From NCBI RefSeq assembly GCF_001425945.1, contig NZ_LMEB01000009.1:291686-355685 (forward strand): DNA of 64,000 bases. The letters run 5' to 3'. The stretch is from Brevundimonas sp. Root1279. GTDB lineage: Bacteria > Pseudomonadota > Alphaproteobacteria > Caulobacterales > Caulobacteraceae. The position numbers and the translations under genes were made by a program. Below are positions 11,040-18,990 of this stretch, in pieces. Numbering within the stretch: the stretch's first letter is position 1; every line of letters begins with the position of its first letter. A model generated the notes under the pieces. It searched no databases, was not told where the DNA came from, and saw only the letters and a program-made list of their open reading frames with translations.

Positions 11040-11939
11040 ATGACTCTTGAGCGCCTACGCATCTTCGTCGCCGTGGCCGAGCGGGAGCATGTGACCTCGG
11101 CGGCGCGGGCGCTGAACTTGACTCAGTCGGCCGTCTCTAACGCCATCGCCGCCCTGGAGGCCGAGCACGGGGTGCGCCTGTTCGACCGGGTCGGACGCGG
11201 CGTGGCGCTGAACGAGATGGGCCGCGCCTTCGTGCCCGAGGCGCGCGCCGTCCTTGCCCGGGCTGCCGCCGCCGACGCCGTCCTGGCCGACATGAGCGCC
11301 CTGCGCCGTGGACGGGTGACCATCTTCGCCAGCCAGACCATCGCCAGCTACTGGCTGCCGCGCCGCCTGGTGGCCTTCCACGCCGCTCATCCGGGCGTGG
11401 AGCTGCAGGTCGAGATCGGCAACACGCGCGAAGCGGCGGATGCTGTGTTGAACGGCGTGGCCGAGATCGGTCTGGTCGAAGGGGACGTCGACGCCCCCGC
11501 CCTGGTCCAGACCCGCATCGGCTCGGACCGGCTGGCGGTGATCGTCGCCCCCGATCACCCGTGGGCGGATCGGCGGGCCCTGGCCGCCAAAGACCTGCCG
11601 TCGTCACCCTGGGTCATGCGCGAGGTCGGCTCCGGCACCCGCTCGACGTTGGAGGAGGCCGTTCGCGAGGCGGGCGTCGATCCCGCCGAGCTGCCCGTCG
11701 CCATGACCCTGCCGTCGAACGAGTCGGTCCTGGCCGCCGCCGAAGCCGGGGCGGGCGCAACGGCCCTGTCGGAGAGCGTCGCCCGCGCCGCCATCGACGC
11801 CGGCCGCGTCGTCGTCGCGCCCTTCGGTCTGGCCGAACGCCCCTACCGCCTGCTGCGCCACGCCGAGCGATACCGCAGTCGGGCTGGAGAGATCTTCGCC
11901 CAGCTGATCACGGCCCCGGACGGACTCGACCAGGCTTGA
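11040..11939 (+). CDS. LysR-family transcriptional regulator
   Basis: A 299-residue LysR-type regulator. The N-terminal winged helix-turn-helix is textbook (LRIFVAVAEREHVTSAARAL, then TQSAVSNAIAALE, to about residue 60). A periplasmic-binding-protein-like effector domain follows from about residue 90. The ATG at 11040 begins MTLERLRIF; the frame extends far upstream only because of GC-rich composition. Being divergent from the YeiH-type exporter, it most likely controls it and itself from the 79-bp spacer. The inducer is unknown; sulfur or amino-acid signals are candidates by analogy with YeiE and CysB. Confidence 0.9.
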   Translation: MTLERLRIFVAVAEREHVTSAARALNLTQSAVSNAIAALEAEHGVRLFDRVGRGVALNEMGRAFVPEARAVLARAAAADAVLADMSALRRGRVTIFASQTIASYWLPRRLVAFHAAHPGVELQVEIGNTREAADAVLNGVAEIGLVEGDVDAPALVQTRIGSDRLAVIVAPDHPWADRRALAAKDLPSSPWVMREVGSGTRSTLEEAVREAGVDPAELPVAMTLPSNESVLAAAEAGAGATALSESVARAAIDAGRVVVAPFGLAERPYRLLRHAERYRSRAGEIFAQLITAPDGLDQA

Positions 11940-11972
11940 ACTCGCGTCGGCGGCGCCGTTGTCGCTCGCTGC

Positions 11973-12470
11973 CTAGCGATCCCCGGGGGTCTGTTCCGGC
12001 CCCGCGCGCCAGATCCGGTAGCGCACTTCCAGCTCGTTCGGCGCATAGACCACCAGCGGCAGGCGGCTGTTGTAACGGAGCATCGGCTCGTCCGCGCTGC
12101 GCACGAACTGCTGGGTCTTCTGGGTGTCAGGACAGGCCATCATGGTCGAGGCGGCCGGACCACCGCCAGTCACGACGTAGTAGTTGAAGCCCCAGCCCTC
12201 GGCCGTGCGCTCCTCAAGGTGTGTCGAGAAGATCACCCGGTTACAGTCGACCCATTGGGTCCGGCCGACGATGACGCTGACACGCATGGCGTCCTCGTCT
12301 CGGCCCGGCTCAAGACGGATCACGTGCCGCGTCTCGCCCTCGCGGGCGGCGGGGAAGGCGGCCATGTCGTCCTGACCGGACTGGGCGTCGGCGCACGATC
12401 CGGAAAGGGCGACGATGGCGGCCCCAAAGGCGAGGCTTGCGGCGAGGTGGGAGGCGAGGAGTCGGGTCAT
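11973..12470 (-). CDS. eco: Ecotin, secreted serine protease inhibitor
   Basis: The 165-residue precursor has a signal peptide (about residues 1-30, ending near SCADAQS) and then an ecotin domain. Ecotin is a periplasmic dimer that inhibits trypsin-fold proteases. Diagnostic segments are VDCNR, EGWGFNYYVVTGG, the reactive loop STMMACPDTQK (first Met is P1 by analogy with the E. coli protein) and LRYNSRLPLVVYAPNELEVRYRIW. The two Cys of the loop-stabilising disulfide (VDCNR and MMACPD) are present. The start MTRLLASHLA at 12470 was chosen because it gives the signal peptide. It is convergent with the LysR gene. Confidence 0.93.
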   Translation of the reverse strand: MTRLLASHLAASLAFGAAIVALSGSCADAQSGQDDMAAFPAAREGETRHVIRLEPGRDEDAMRVSVIVGRTQWVDCNRVIFSTHLEERTAEGWGFNYYVVTGGGPAASTMMACPDTQKTQQFVRSADEPMLRYNSRLPLVVYAPNELEVRYRIWRAGPEQTPGDR

Positions 12471-12571
12471 GGACCGGGCCTTTCGCGTCTGTCCCCCGCC
12501 GTCAGACCCTAGAACGGTTGGCGCGGCCGTATGATCGGGCGTATCCCGCAGAGCGAGGCCCGGTCGAACCC

Positions 12572-13060
12572 TCAGCCCTCGCCGCGCGCAGCCGCCTCCA
12601 GGGCGGCGATGTCGAGCCGCTTCATGTCCATCATGGCGTCGAACACCCGCTTGGCCTTGGCCCGGTCGGGATCGGACAGGATCTCGGTCATCATCGTCGG
12701 CACGATCTGCCACGACAGGCCGTAGCGGTCCTTGACCCAGCCGCACTGCTCCGCCTCGGGCACGGCCGACAGGGCGTTGGTGTAGCGGTCGCATTCGGCC
12801 TGGTCGGCGCAGTCGATCTGGAAGGAGACCGCCTCGGTGAACTTGAAATAGTCGCCGCCGTTCAGGGCGGTGAAGGGGCTGCCGGCCAGGGTGAACTGGA
12901 CCAGCAGGACGTCGCCCTCCTTGCCGGCGGGATAGTCGGATGGCGCGCGGTCGACCCCGTCGATGCGCGAGTCCGGGAACAGCGAGACATAGAACTCAGC
13001 GGCCTCCTCGGCCTGTTTGTCGAACCACAGGCAGGGGACGATCTTGGCGGCGACGGGCAT
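12572..13060 (-). CDS. VOC-superfamily protein, PhnB-like
   Basis: A 162-residue protein of the vicinal-oxygen-chelate superfamily, PhnB-type subgroup (often annotated 3-demethylubiquinone methyltransferase-like). It has IVPCLWFDKQAEEAAEFYVSLFPDS at the N-terminus and CGWVKDRYGLSWQIVP toward the end, with the paired beta-alpha-beta-beta-beta pattern implied. Members often have no proven reaction. GGAG lies before the ATG. It is divergent from the ArsC-like gene. Confidence 0.85.
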   Translation of the reverse strand: MPVAAKIVPCLWFDKQAEEAAEFYVSLFPDSRIDGVDRAPSDYPAGKEGDVLLVQFTLAGSPFTALNGGDYFKFTEAVSFQIDCADQAECDRYTNALSAVPEAEQCGWVKDRYGLSWQIVPTMMTEILSDPDRAKAKRVFDAMMDMKRLDIAALEAAARGEG

Positions 13061-13165
13061 AGGTGGGCTCCTTCTCGTGGTCTCTTGAGACCATTAAACC
13101 GAAAGGTTAAATGCAAACGCCGCCTCCGGCTTGCGGTTCCCGGGCGCGATGGGCAGACAGGCCCC

Positions 13166-13513
13166 ATGACCCACACCCTCTACGGCATCCCCAACTGCGA
13201 CACCGTCAAGAAGGCCCGCGTCTGGCTGGACCAGCACGGCGTCGCCTTCGACTTCCATGACTACAAGAAGGCCGGCATCGGCCGCGCCAGTCTTGAGAAG
13301 TGGGTCGCGGCGCACGGCTGGGAGACGGTGCTGAACCGCGCCGGCACGACCTTCCGCGCCCTGCCGGACGCCGAGAAGCAGGGGCTCGACGCCGACAAGG
13401 CGATCGGCCTGATGCTGGCCCAGCCGTCGATGATCAAGCGTCCGGTGCTCGATCTCGGCGACCGGACGCTCGTCGGCTTCAAACCTGATCTGTACGAAGC
13501 GGCCTTCGCCTAG
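13166..13513 (+). CDS. ArsC/Spx-family thioredoxin-fold protein (YffB-like)
   Basis: A 115-residue member of the arsenate reductase (ArsC)/Spx family. TLYGIPNCDTVKKARVWLDQHG contains the single N-terminal Cys, followed by FHDYKK and IKRPVL, a signature of the glutathione-dependent ArsC fold. No arsenic genes are nearby, so the YffB-like subgroup of unknown substrate is more likely than a dedicated arsenate reductase. The stop codon shares a CTAG with the stop of the convergent beta-glucosidase gene. Confidence 0.87.
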   Translation: MTHTLYGIPNCDTVKKARVWLDQHGVAFDFHDYKKAGIGRASLEKWVAAHGWETVLNRAGTTFRALPDAEKQGLDADKAIGLMLAQPSMIKRPVLDLGDRTLVGFKPDLYEAAFA

Positions 13514-15792
13514 CGGTTCAGCGTAAACTGGACCGGTTCGCCGGCCTGGGCGTCGGGCGACAGCCAGACGTCGAACAGGCCCGGCTCCACGGTCGGCTTC
13601 AGGTCCTGGCCGAGGAACAGCAGGTCCTCGAACTTCAGCGGCAGCGCTACCTCGACCGAGCCGCCGGCCGGGACCGTCACGCGCTTGAAGTGGCGCAGCA
13701 GGCGGACGGGCTGGGTGATCGAGGCGGTGCGGTCGCGGATGTAGAGCTGCACCACCTCCGACGCCTCGCGCGTCCCGCCGTTGGTCAGGGTGACGCTTGC
13801 GGTCAGTTCGCCGTTCCAGGCCATGGCGTCCGCCGACAGCCGCACCGGCGAATAGCTGACCGGCGCATAGGTCAGGCCGTGGCCGAACGGGTAGAGGGCC
13901 GTGTGCGGGACCTCGCGGAATTTCGAGGTGAACTCGCGATCGGTCGGCTTCGACGGCCGGCCGGTGGCCTTGTGCGCGTAGTAGAACGGCGACTGGCCCG
14001 AGCGGTGCGGGAAGCTGACCGGCAGGCGGCCGGTCGGGGCGTGGTCGCCGAACAGCACGTCAGCGACGGCGTTGCCGGTCTCCGAGCCGAGGAACCAGGT
14101 GACCAGCAAGGCAGGGGCGTCCTTGACCGCGCCCGCCAGCTCCATGCCGCGGCCGTTACGCAGGATCACGACGACCGGCTTGCCGGTGGCCGCCACGGCC
14201 TCGGCCAGGGCCAACTGGGCGGCCGGGATGCCGATGTCGACACGGGATTTGGATTCTGCCGACATCTCGGTCGACTCGCCCACGGCCAGCAGCACCACGT
14301 CGGCCGCCTGGGCGGCAGCCACGGCCGCCTCGATGCCGCCGGCGATCGGGGCTTCCACGTCCGAACCCTTGGTCACCGTCAGGCTGGCGCCGGCGCCCAG
14401 CGCCGAGCGCAGGCCTTGCTCCAGCGAGACGGCCAGCTTGGTGTCCTTGAAGATCGACCAAGGACCGAACAGGTCGGCCGAATCCGCGCCGAACGGCCCG
14501 ATCAGGGCGTATGTCTTGCCGGTCTTGGGCAGAGGCAGCAGATCGCCGTCGTTCTTGAGCATGACGATCGACTTGCGCCCGGCCTCGCGGGCCAAAGCGA
14601 GGTGCTCGCGGCTGCCATGGACGCGACGCTCGGTGCGCACGTCCGCGCCGCGGTAGGGGTTCTCGAACAGGCCCAGAGCGGCCTTGGTCATCAGCACGCG
14701 GCGCACCGCCTCGTCGACGCGCTCGATCGGCACGTCACCCGAGGCCACGAGGTCGGGGATGTGCTCCATGTACAGGCCACTCTTCATCGACATGTCGACG
14801 CCGGCCATCAGGGCGATGCGGGCCGCGTCGCGGCCGTCGGCGGCGAAGCCGTGGGCGATCAGCTCCTGCTCGGAGGTGTAGTCGGAGACGACGAAGCCCG
14901 CGAAGCCCCACTCGCCGCGCAGGATGTCGGTCAGCAGCCACTTGTTGCCGCTGGCGGGCACGCCGTTCAGGTCGTTGAAGGCGCTCATCGTCGACAGCGC
15001 GCCGGCGTCGAAGGCGGCCTTGAACGGCGGCAGATAGACCGAGCGCAGCTCCAGCTCGCTCATGTCGGTCGAATTGTAGTCCATGCCTGCTTCGGCGGCG
15101 CCGTAGGCGGCGAAATGTTTCGGACAGGCCAGCAGGGACGACCAGTCCTTCAGGTCGTCGCCCTGGAAGCCCTTGGTCCGCGCGATGGCGAACAGGCGGT
15201 TGAGGAGCACGTCCTCGCCGGCGCCCTCGACCACGCGGCCCCAACGCTGGTCGCGAGCCACGTCGACCATCGGCGCATAGGTCTGGTGCACGCCCGCCGC
15301 GCCGCCCTCGACGGCTGCGGCGCGCGCCGTGCGTTCGGCCAGGTCGAGATCCCAACTGGCGGTTTCGCCCAGCGGCACGGGGAAGGTGGTCTTCAGGCCG
15401 TGGATGATGTCGGCGGCGAACAGCAGCGGAATGCCCAGGCGGCTTTCCTTGACCGCCATGTCCTGCACCAGCCGGGTGGTGGCGGCGCCGACGCCGTTGA
15501 ACAGGGCCCCGATCCGGCCGGCCTTGATGTCGGCGGCGGTCTGGGCCTGGTCCGTGTTCAGAGCGTCGCCGGGGTTCACGCCTTCTGGGCGCCACCGGAA
15601 CGGATCGTTCTGCAGGTTCAGCTGTCCAGCCTTTTCCTCAATGGTCATGCGCGCGATCAGCGCGTTGACGCGTTCGAGGTTGGCTTCGGCCTTGGCGGCC
15701 GCGATTCGCGGTGCGGTCATCATTCCGGCGATCATGACGCCACCGAGCAGAAGCATGCGACGGGAGGGTGCAGAGAATGAGGCATGCTGCAT
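13510..15792 (-). CDS. bglX: Glycoside hydrolase family 3 beta-glucosidase, Tat-exported
   Basis: A 760-residue GH3 enzyme expected to hydrolyse beta-linked glucosides in the periplasm. A twin-arginine signal (SRRMLLLGGVM, then cleavage near RIAAAKA) leads the protein. The (beta/alpha)8 domain holds GVHQTYAPMVDVARDQRWGR and the nucleophile Asp in GFVVSDYTSE. The alpha/beta sandwich includes VGESTEMSAES and a C-terminal fibronectin III-like domain ends the protein. The ATG at 15792 is preferred because it keeps the Tat motif; a TTG at 15807 is possible. No clear ribosome site precedes either, and a LacI-type palindrome lies directly upstream. Confidence 0.9.
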   Translation of the reverse strand: MQHASFSAPSRRMLLLGGVMIAGMMTAPRIAAAKAEANLERVNALIARMTIEEKAGQLNLQNDPFRWRPEGVNPGDALNTDQAQTAADIKAGRIGALFNGVGAATTRLVQDMAVKESRLGIPLLFAADIIHGLKTTFPVPLGETASWDLDLAERTARAAAVEGGAAGVHQTYAPMVDVARDQRWGRVVEGAGEDVLLNRLFAIARTKGFQGDDLKDWSSLLACPKHFAAYGAAEAGMDYNSTDMSELELRSVYLPPFKAAFDAGALSTMSAFNDLNGVPASGNKWLLTDILRGEWGFAGFVVSDYTSEQELIAHGFAADGRDAARIALMAGVDMSMKSGLYMEHIPDLVASGDVPIERVDEAVRRVLMTKAALGLFENPYRGADVRTERRVHGSREHLALAREAGRKSIVMLKNDGDLLPLPKTGKTYALIGPFGADSADLFGPWSIFKDTKLAVSLEQGLRSALGAGASLTVTKGSDVEAPIAGGIEAAVAAAQAADVVLLAVGESTEMSAESKSRVDIGIPAAQLALAEAVAATGKPVVVILRNGRGMELAGAVKDAPALLVTWFLGSETGNAVADVLFGDHAPTGRLPVSFPHRSGQSPFYYAHKATGRPSKPTDREFTSKFREVPHTALYPFGHGLTYAPVSYSPVRLSADAMAWNGELTASVTLTNGGTREASEVVQLYIRDRTASITQPVRLLRHFKRVTVPAGGSVEVALPLKFEDLLFLGQDLKPTVEPGLFDVWLSPDAQAGEPVQFTLNR

Positions 15793-15806
15793 TGTAACCG
15801 GTTCCA
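15793..15806. promoter_or_regulatory. LacI-type operator upstream of bglX
   Basis: TGTAACCGGTTCCA is a near-perfect dyad with central CCGG, typical of LacI/GalR-family operators with a central CG. It abuts the bglX start codon and overlaps TACAAT on the coding strand, a good -10 match. Two related sites occur at 18431 and 32996, each before another gene of likely sugar or exported function. Confidence 0.65.
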
Positions 15807-15879
15807 ACGAGAGTCGGGCAGGACTAAACCGTCAAGGCGGGCCCCGCCTACCCCGAAAAAATCACAACCCGTTGCGAGC

Positions 15880-16119
15880 CTAGCCTTCGACCTCGACTTC
15901 GGGCCGATCATGCCCGTCCGCGCGCTCGGTGACCCAACGTCCGGTGGTGTCCGCATACTCGATCAGGGCGTCCTCGTCCGGGACCTTCTGTTCCCGCGCG
16001 GCGGCCGCTGCGGCGGCGCGCGCCGAGTCGTGGTTCGGATAGGTCTCCGAATAGGTATCGCCAAGCCTGTAGGCCCATCCGCCGTCGTGCTCGACGATGC
16101 GATAGGTGATCTGGACCAT
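15880..16119 (-). CDS. DUF2188-like small protein
   Basis: A 79-residue protein with VEHDGGWAYRLGDTYSETYPNHDSARAAA, which fits the DUF2188 fold (short strands with a conserved GGW and an Ala-rich helix). The ATG at 16119 is followed by VQITYRIVEHD; the gene sits alone between bglX and the first ECF cassette. Function unknown. Confidence 0.72.
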   Translation of the reverse strand: MVQITYRIVEHDGGWAYRLGDTYSETYPNHDSARAAAAAAAREQKVPDEDALIEYADTTGRWVTERADGHDRPEVEVEG

Positions 16120-16331
16120 GAGCCGTCTCCGGGAGAAGGGCAGGGAAGGGTCCCGCCAACCGCTGCGGTACGAACGCGGCGACGGCCAGCCAGTTGCAGT
16201 TTGCGGCGTACGCTCGCGGACTCGCGGTCTCGCCGAAAAATCTCTTCGCCCTGCATCCGCTGGCCCGGGGGGCGACGACTACCCTATGAAAGCGCAGGGC
16301 GACGGGCTCGGCGCGCAAGGGGTGAACGACG

Positions 16332-16733
16332 ATGGAAGAACTGTTTCGCGACTTCTGGTGGCTGATTTTCCCGGTCGGCTTCCTGATCGCCGGCGCCTTC
16401 AACAGCCTGCTGAACTACAAGCGCCAGCAGGACACGCTGAAGCTGATCCGCACCTATGCGGAAAAGGGGCAGGAGCCGCCTGCGGCCCTGCTGAAGTTGC
16501 TTGAGCCGGAGAACGAAGTCTCGGTGACGATAGACGCCAGGAAGGACAACAACGACGGCCTGTGGTTCAGCGTCGTTCTGTTCGCGGTCATGGCGGTCGG
16601 GTTCGGCTACGGCGCCTACACGGACATGTACGGCTCGGGCCCGGGGCTGGTGATCGTCACCTTCGTCCTCGCCGGCTTGTGCCTGGCCTGCCTGGTCACT
16701 GCTTTGCTGTCCGGCCGCCGCTTGCGGAAGTGA
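16332..16733 (+). CDS. DUF6249-like membrane protein, cassette 1
   Basis: A 133-residue membrane protein with one N-terminal segment (FWWLIFPVGFLIAGAF) and two C-terminal segments (about 78-97 and 106-126). A cytoplasmic helix between them contains IRTYAEKGQEPPAALLKLLEPE. It is a paralogue of the protein at 18559: same start MEE-F, a similar helix with a KGQ-x-PP motif, and the same membrane layout. It is followed 21 bp later by an ECF sigma factor and a small membrane protein. Such proteins are seen near ECF sigma genes in Caulobacterales; a role in membrane-stress sensing is inference. Confidence 0.75.
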   Translation: MEELFRDFWWLIFPVGFLIAGAFNSLLNYKRQQDTLKLIRTYAEKGQEPPAALLKLLEPENEVSVTIDARKDNNDGLWFSVVLFAVMAVGFGYGAYTDMYGSGPGLVIVTFVLAGLCLACLVTALLSGRRLRK

Positions 16734-16754
16734 TGCGGGTCCGGGGCGCAGGGC

Positions 16755-17297
16755 ATGGGGGGATTGCAGACCGACGCCGAACTGGTGGGCCGCGCGCTCG
16801 CCGGCTCGGACGCGGCCTTTTCGCGGCTGGTCGAACGACACCAGGCGCCGGTGCGGGCCTTCCTGCGCCGGACGCTGGGCGGGGGCTGGGCCGAGGCGGA
16901 CGACGTGGCCCAGGACGCCTTCCTGGCCGCCTGGCGTTCGCTGCGGTCGCTCAAGGACCCGGCTGGGGTCCGACCGTGGCTGTGCGGCATCGCCTGGCGC
17001 AAGGCCCAGGACCGGATCCGCTCATCGCGCCGGGGCGCGGCGCGCGACTCGGTCTGGCTGGAAAGCATCCAACTGCCGGCCGGAGTGTCGCCGGAGGAGA
17101 AGCTGGCCCTTGTCGACGCCATGGCCGACTTGCCCGCCGACGTCCGGGCTTGCGTGGCCCTGTGCCTGGCCGACGGTTGGTCGCACGGCGAGGCCGCCCT
17201 GGCGCTGGACTTGCCGCTGGGCACCGTGAAGTCCCATGTTGCGCGTGGCCGGGCGCGGCTGCTCAAAGCGCTCGGAGGGCCTGACCATGACGCCTGA
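16755..17297 (+). CDS. ECF-type RNA polymerase sigma factor, cassette 1
   Basis: A 180-residue sigma-70 family factor of the ECF group, with region 2 (DDVAQDAFLAAWRSL, about 54-68) and region 4 helix-turn-helix (LPLGTVKSHVARGRARL, about 152-168) and no region 3. ECF factors redirect RNA polymerase in response to envelope or environmental signals. The next gene overlaps it by 11 bp, which suggests translational coupling to its partner, the likely anti-sigma protein. A second copy of the arrangement starts at 18559. Confidence 0.9.
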   Translation: MGGLQTDAELVGRALAGSDAAFSRLVERHQAPVRAFLRRTLGGGWAEADDVAQDAFLAAWRSLRSLKDPAGVRPWLCGIAWRKAQDRIRSSRRGAARDSVWLESIQLPAGVSPEEKLALVDAMADLPADVRACVALCLADGWSHGEAALALDLPLGTVKSHVARGRARLLKALGGPDHDA

Positions 17298-17598
17298 ACA
17301 GAAACTCGCCGCCCTGTTCGCCGCCGACGCCCCGCCGGCGCGCGATTACGGCTTCCAGACGCTCGTTGCCGGACGCATCGCGGCGCGCCGGGCGTGGTTG
17401 ACCGTCCTCGCCCTGACGCCCTGGGCGATCGCCTCCGCCGCCCTGCTGTGGGCTCTTCAGCCGATGATCCACCCGCTGTCGCAGGGCCTGGCCGCGGTCA
17501 TCGGCCCGCTCGCCTCGATTCTGGCGATCGCCTCGGTCGCAGGTTTCAGCGCCCTGCAGCTGTCGCGCCGGGTCTCGCGCCGCTTCAGCGCAGGCTGA
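17287..17598 (+). CDS. Small two-segment membrane protein, candidate anti-sigma factor, cassette 1
   Basis: A 103-residue protein starting MTPEQKLAALFAADAPPARD with a cytoplasmic N-terminus of about 35 residues and two membrane segments (about 38-58 and 68-90). It overlaps the sigma gene by 11 bp. Position and topology suggest an anti-sigma partner, but the zinc-binding H-x3-C-x2-C motif of ZAS anti-sigma factors is absent. Its stop overlaps the end of the convergent phosphodiesterase gene by 14 bp. Confidence 0.72.
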   Translation: MTPEQKLAALFAADAPPARDYGFQTLVAGRIAARRAWLTVLALTPWAIASAALLWALQPMIHPLSQGLAAVIGPLASILAIASVAGFSALQLSRRVSRRFSAG

Positions 17599-18406
17599 CG
17601 GCCCCCGCCACGCCGAAGTGATCCGACGGGTGTTCGCCGCCCGTCATATCGGTGGCGAAGACGACGCCGCTCACCGGCGAGAAATAGGCCGCCTCGGCGA
17701 AGATGTGGTCGATCACGCGCGGCTGGTGGCCCTTGGCCGGATTCAGCGTGGTCGGCGCCGAGCCCCGTGGCAGAACGCTGAAGAAGCGGTCGCTGGTCAG
17801 CACGGCCAGTCCCGCATCTTCCTGCACAGCGTTGAAGTCGCCCATGATGATCAGTGGCGCGCCGTCCTGCGGCAGCCAGGCCAGCAGGTCGGCGATCTGT
17901 TGCGCCCGCGTCGGAGCCTGCTCGGGCTTCCAGGCCAGGTGGGTGCAGACCACGTCGATGGCCCGGCCGTGGAAATCGACCCGCGCCCGGATCGCGGTGC
18001 GGTAGTCGTCCAGCGGCGCCAGCTTGCGGGTGTCGTGGGCGAGAAGGGGCAGGCGGCTCAGGATGGCGTTGCCGTAGCGACGGCCGCTGTCCTCGGGATC
18101 GGTCGAGACGAAATGCACCTCATAGCCGCCCAGGGCCTCGGCGATGGTCACGGCCTGGTTCGGCAGGCCGACCGCTGCGTCCTCCAGCACCTCCTGCAGG
18201 GCGATGACGTCGGCGTCCTGGGCCTTCAGCTCGGCGACGATCAGCGGCAGGCGGGCGGCCCAGTTTCCCTGGTTGTGCCAGATGTTAAAGGTCGCCAGCC
18301 GCAGCGGGGCCTTCGCGCCCTGCTTCGCCGTAGTGGTGCAGCCCGCGAGCGGGGCGGCGAGGGGGGCGGCGGCGAGTCCGGCCAGCAGCAGGCGACGATC
18401 GATCAT
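17585..18406 (-). CDS. Exported endonuclease/exonuclease/phosphatase-fold lipoprotein
   Basis: A 273-residue protein of the EEP superfamily (DNase I / sphingomyelinase / inositol phosphatase fold). The N-terminus MIDRRLLLAGLAAAPLAAPLAGCTTT combines an RR-type signal with a lipobox (LAGC), so a membrane-anchored periplasmic protein is expected. EEP landmarks are LATFNIWH, the metal-binding Glu in IALQEVL, CTHLAWKP, MGDFNAV and the C-terminal SDHFGV. Start 18406 has GAGGAT upstream; the longer frame to 18445 would run into the LacI-type palindrome. The substrate could be a nucleic acid, phosphosugar or phospholipid. Confidence 0.85.
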   Translation of the reverse strand: MIDRRLLLAGLAAAPLAAPLAGCTTTAKQGAKAPLRLATFNIWHNQGNWAARLPLIVAELKAQDADVIALQEVLEDAAVGLPNQAVTIAEALGGYEVHFVSTDPEDSGRRYGNAILSRLPLLAHDTRKLAPLDDYRTAIRARVDFHGRAIDVVCTHLAWKPEQAPTRAQQIADLLAWLPQDGAPLIIMGDFNAVQEDAGLAVLTSDRFFSVLPRGSAPTTLNPAKGHQPRVIDHIFAEAAYFSPVSGVVFATDMTGGEHPSDHFGVAGAVSLR

Positions 18407-18430
18407 GGGCGAATCCTCTGTTCGGGGCGA

Positions 18431-18444
18431 TGTAACCGGTTTCA
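18431..18444. promoter_or_regulatory. LacI-type operator upstream of the EEP-fold gene
   Basis: TGTAACCGGTTTCA is a 14-bp dyad (its reverse complement TGAAACCGGTTACA differs only at the paired third positions). It lies 25 bp before the start of the exported phosphodiesterase-fold gene and 115 bp before the second ECF cassette. It closely matches the sites at 15793 and 32996. Confidence 0.68.
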
Positions 18445-18558
18445 TCCGCCTTACGAAAGTTTCACCCGTCCGAACGCATCCGTACGGGCGCGCCGTCGCC
18501 TCTTGTCGTCAGAAGGTCGAAGCATCAGGCTCGGCTTCACAAGAGAGGGGATTTCCCA

Positions 18559-18966
18559 ATGGAAGAATTCATTCCGGTCGTCGCAATCGTCGCCTTCTTC
18601 GGCACGATCGTCGCCATCTTCTTCGGTCCGACCTACCTGCGCTCGAGGGAGCGCCGCGAGGTCCAGGAGACCGTCCGCCGCGCCATCGACAAGGGCCAGG
18701 ACATGCCGCCCGAGGTCATCGACGCCCTGACGAAGGACGTCCAGAAGAACCTGCCTTCGCGGACCCGCGACATTCGCCGCGGCATCATCTGGCTGGCGGT
18801 CGGCATCGGCATGGTGGCCTTCTCGCTGATCAGCACCTCCGGCTGGGGCCACCACGACGACTGGGGCGGCAATGTCGACAACGGCCTGATGGGCCTGGCG
18901 GCTATCCCGATCACCATCGGCCTCGCCTATCTGGTCCTGAGCTTCTTCAACAAGAACAAGGAGTAG
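18559..18966 (+). CDS. DUF6249-like membrane protein, cassette 2
   Basis: A 135-residue paralogue of the protein at 16332. An N-terminal membrane segment (IPVVAIVAFFGTIVAIFFG) is followed by a charged helix (RAIDKGQDMPPEVIDALTKDV) and two C-terminal segments (about 74-94 and 112-130), separated by a His/Asp/Gly-rich loop (WGHHDDWGGN). AGAGAGGGG precedes the ATG. It is the first gene of the second membrane protein / ECF sigma / small membrane protein unit. Confidence 0.78.
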   Translation: MEEFIPVVAIVAFFGTIVAIFFGPTYLRSRERREVQETVRRAIDKGQDMPPEVIDALTKDVQKNLPSRTRDIRRGIIWLAVGIGMVAFSLISTSGWGHHDDWGGNVDNGLMGLAAIPITIGLAYLVLSFFNKNKE

Positions 18967-18990
18967 GTCCGGGTCTGGCAGGAGCTGATC

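Noticed and set aside
13166..13513. Arsenic resistance gene
   Set aside because: No arsR, arsB or acr3 lies nearby; the YffB-like branch of the family fits better.
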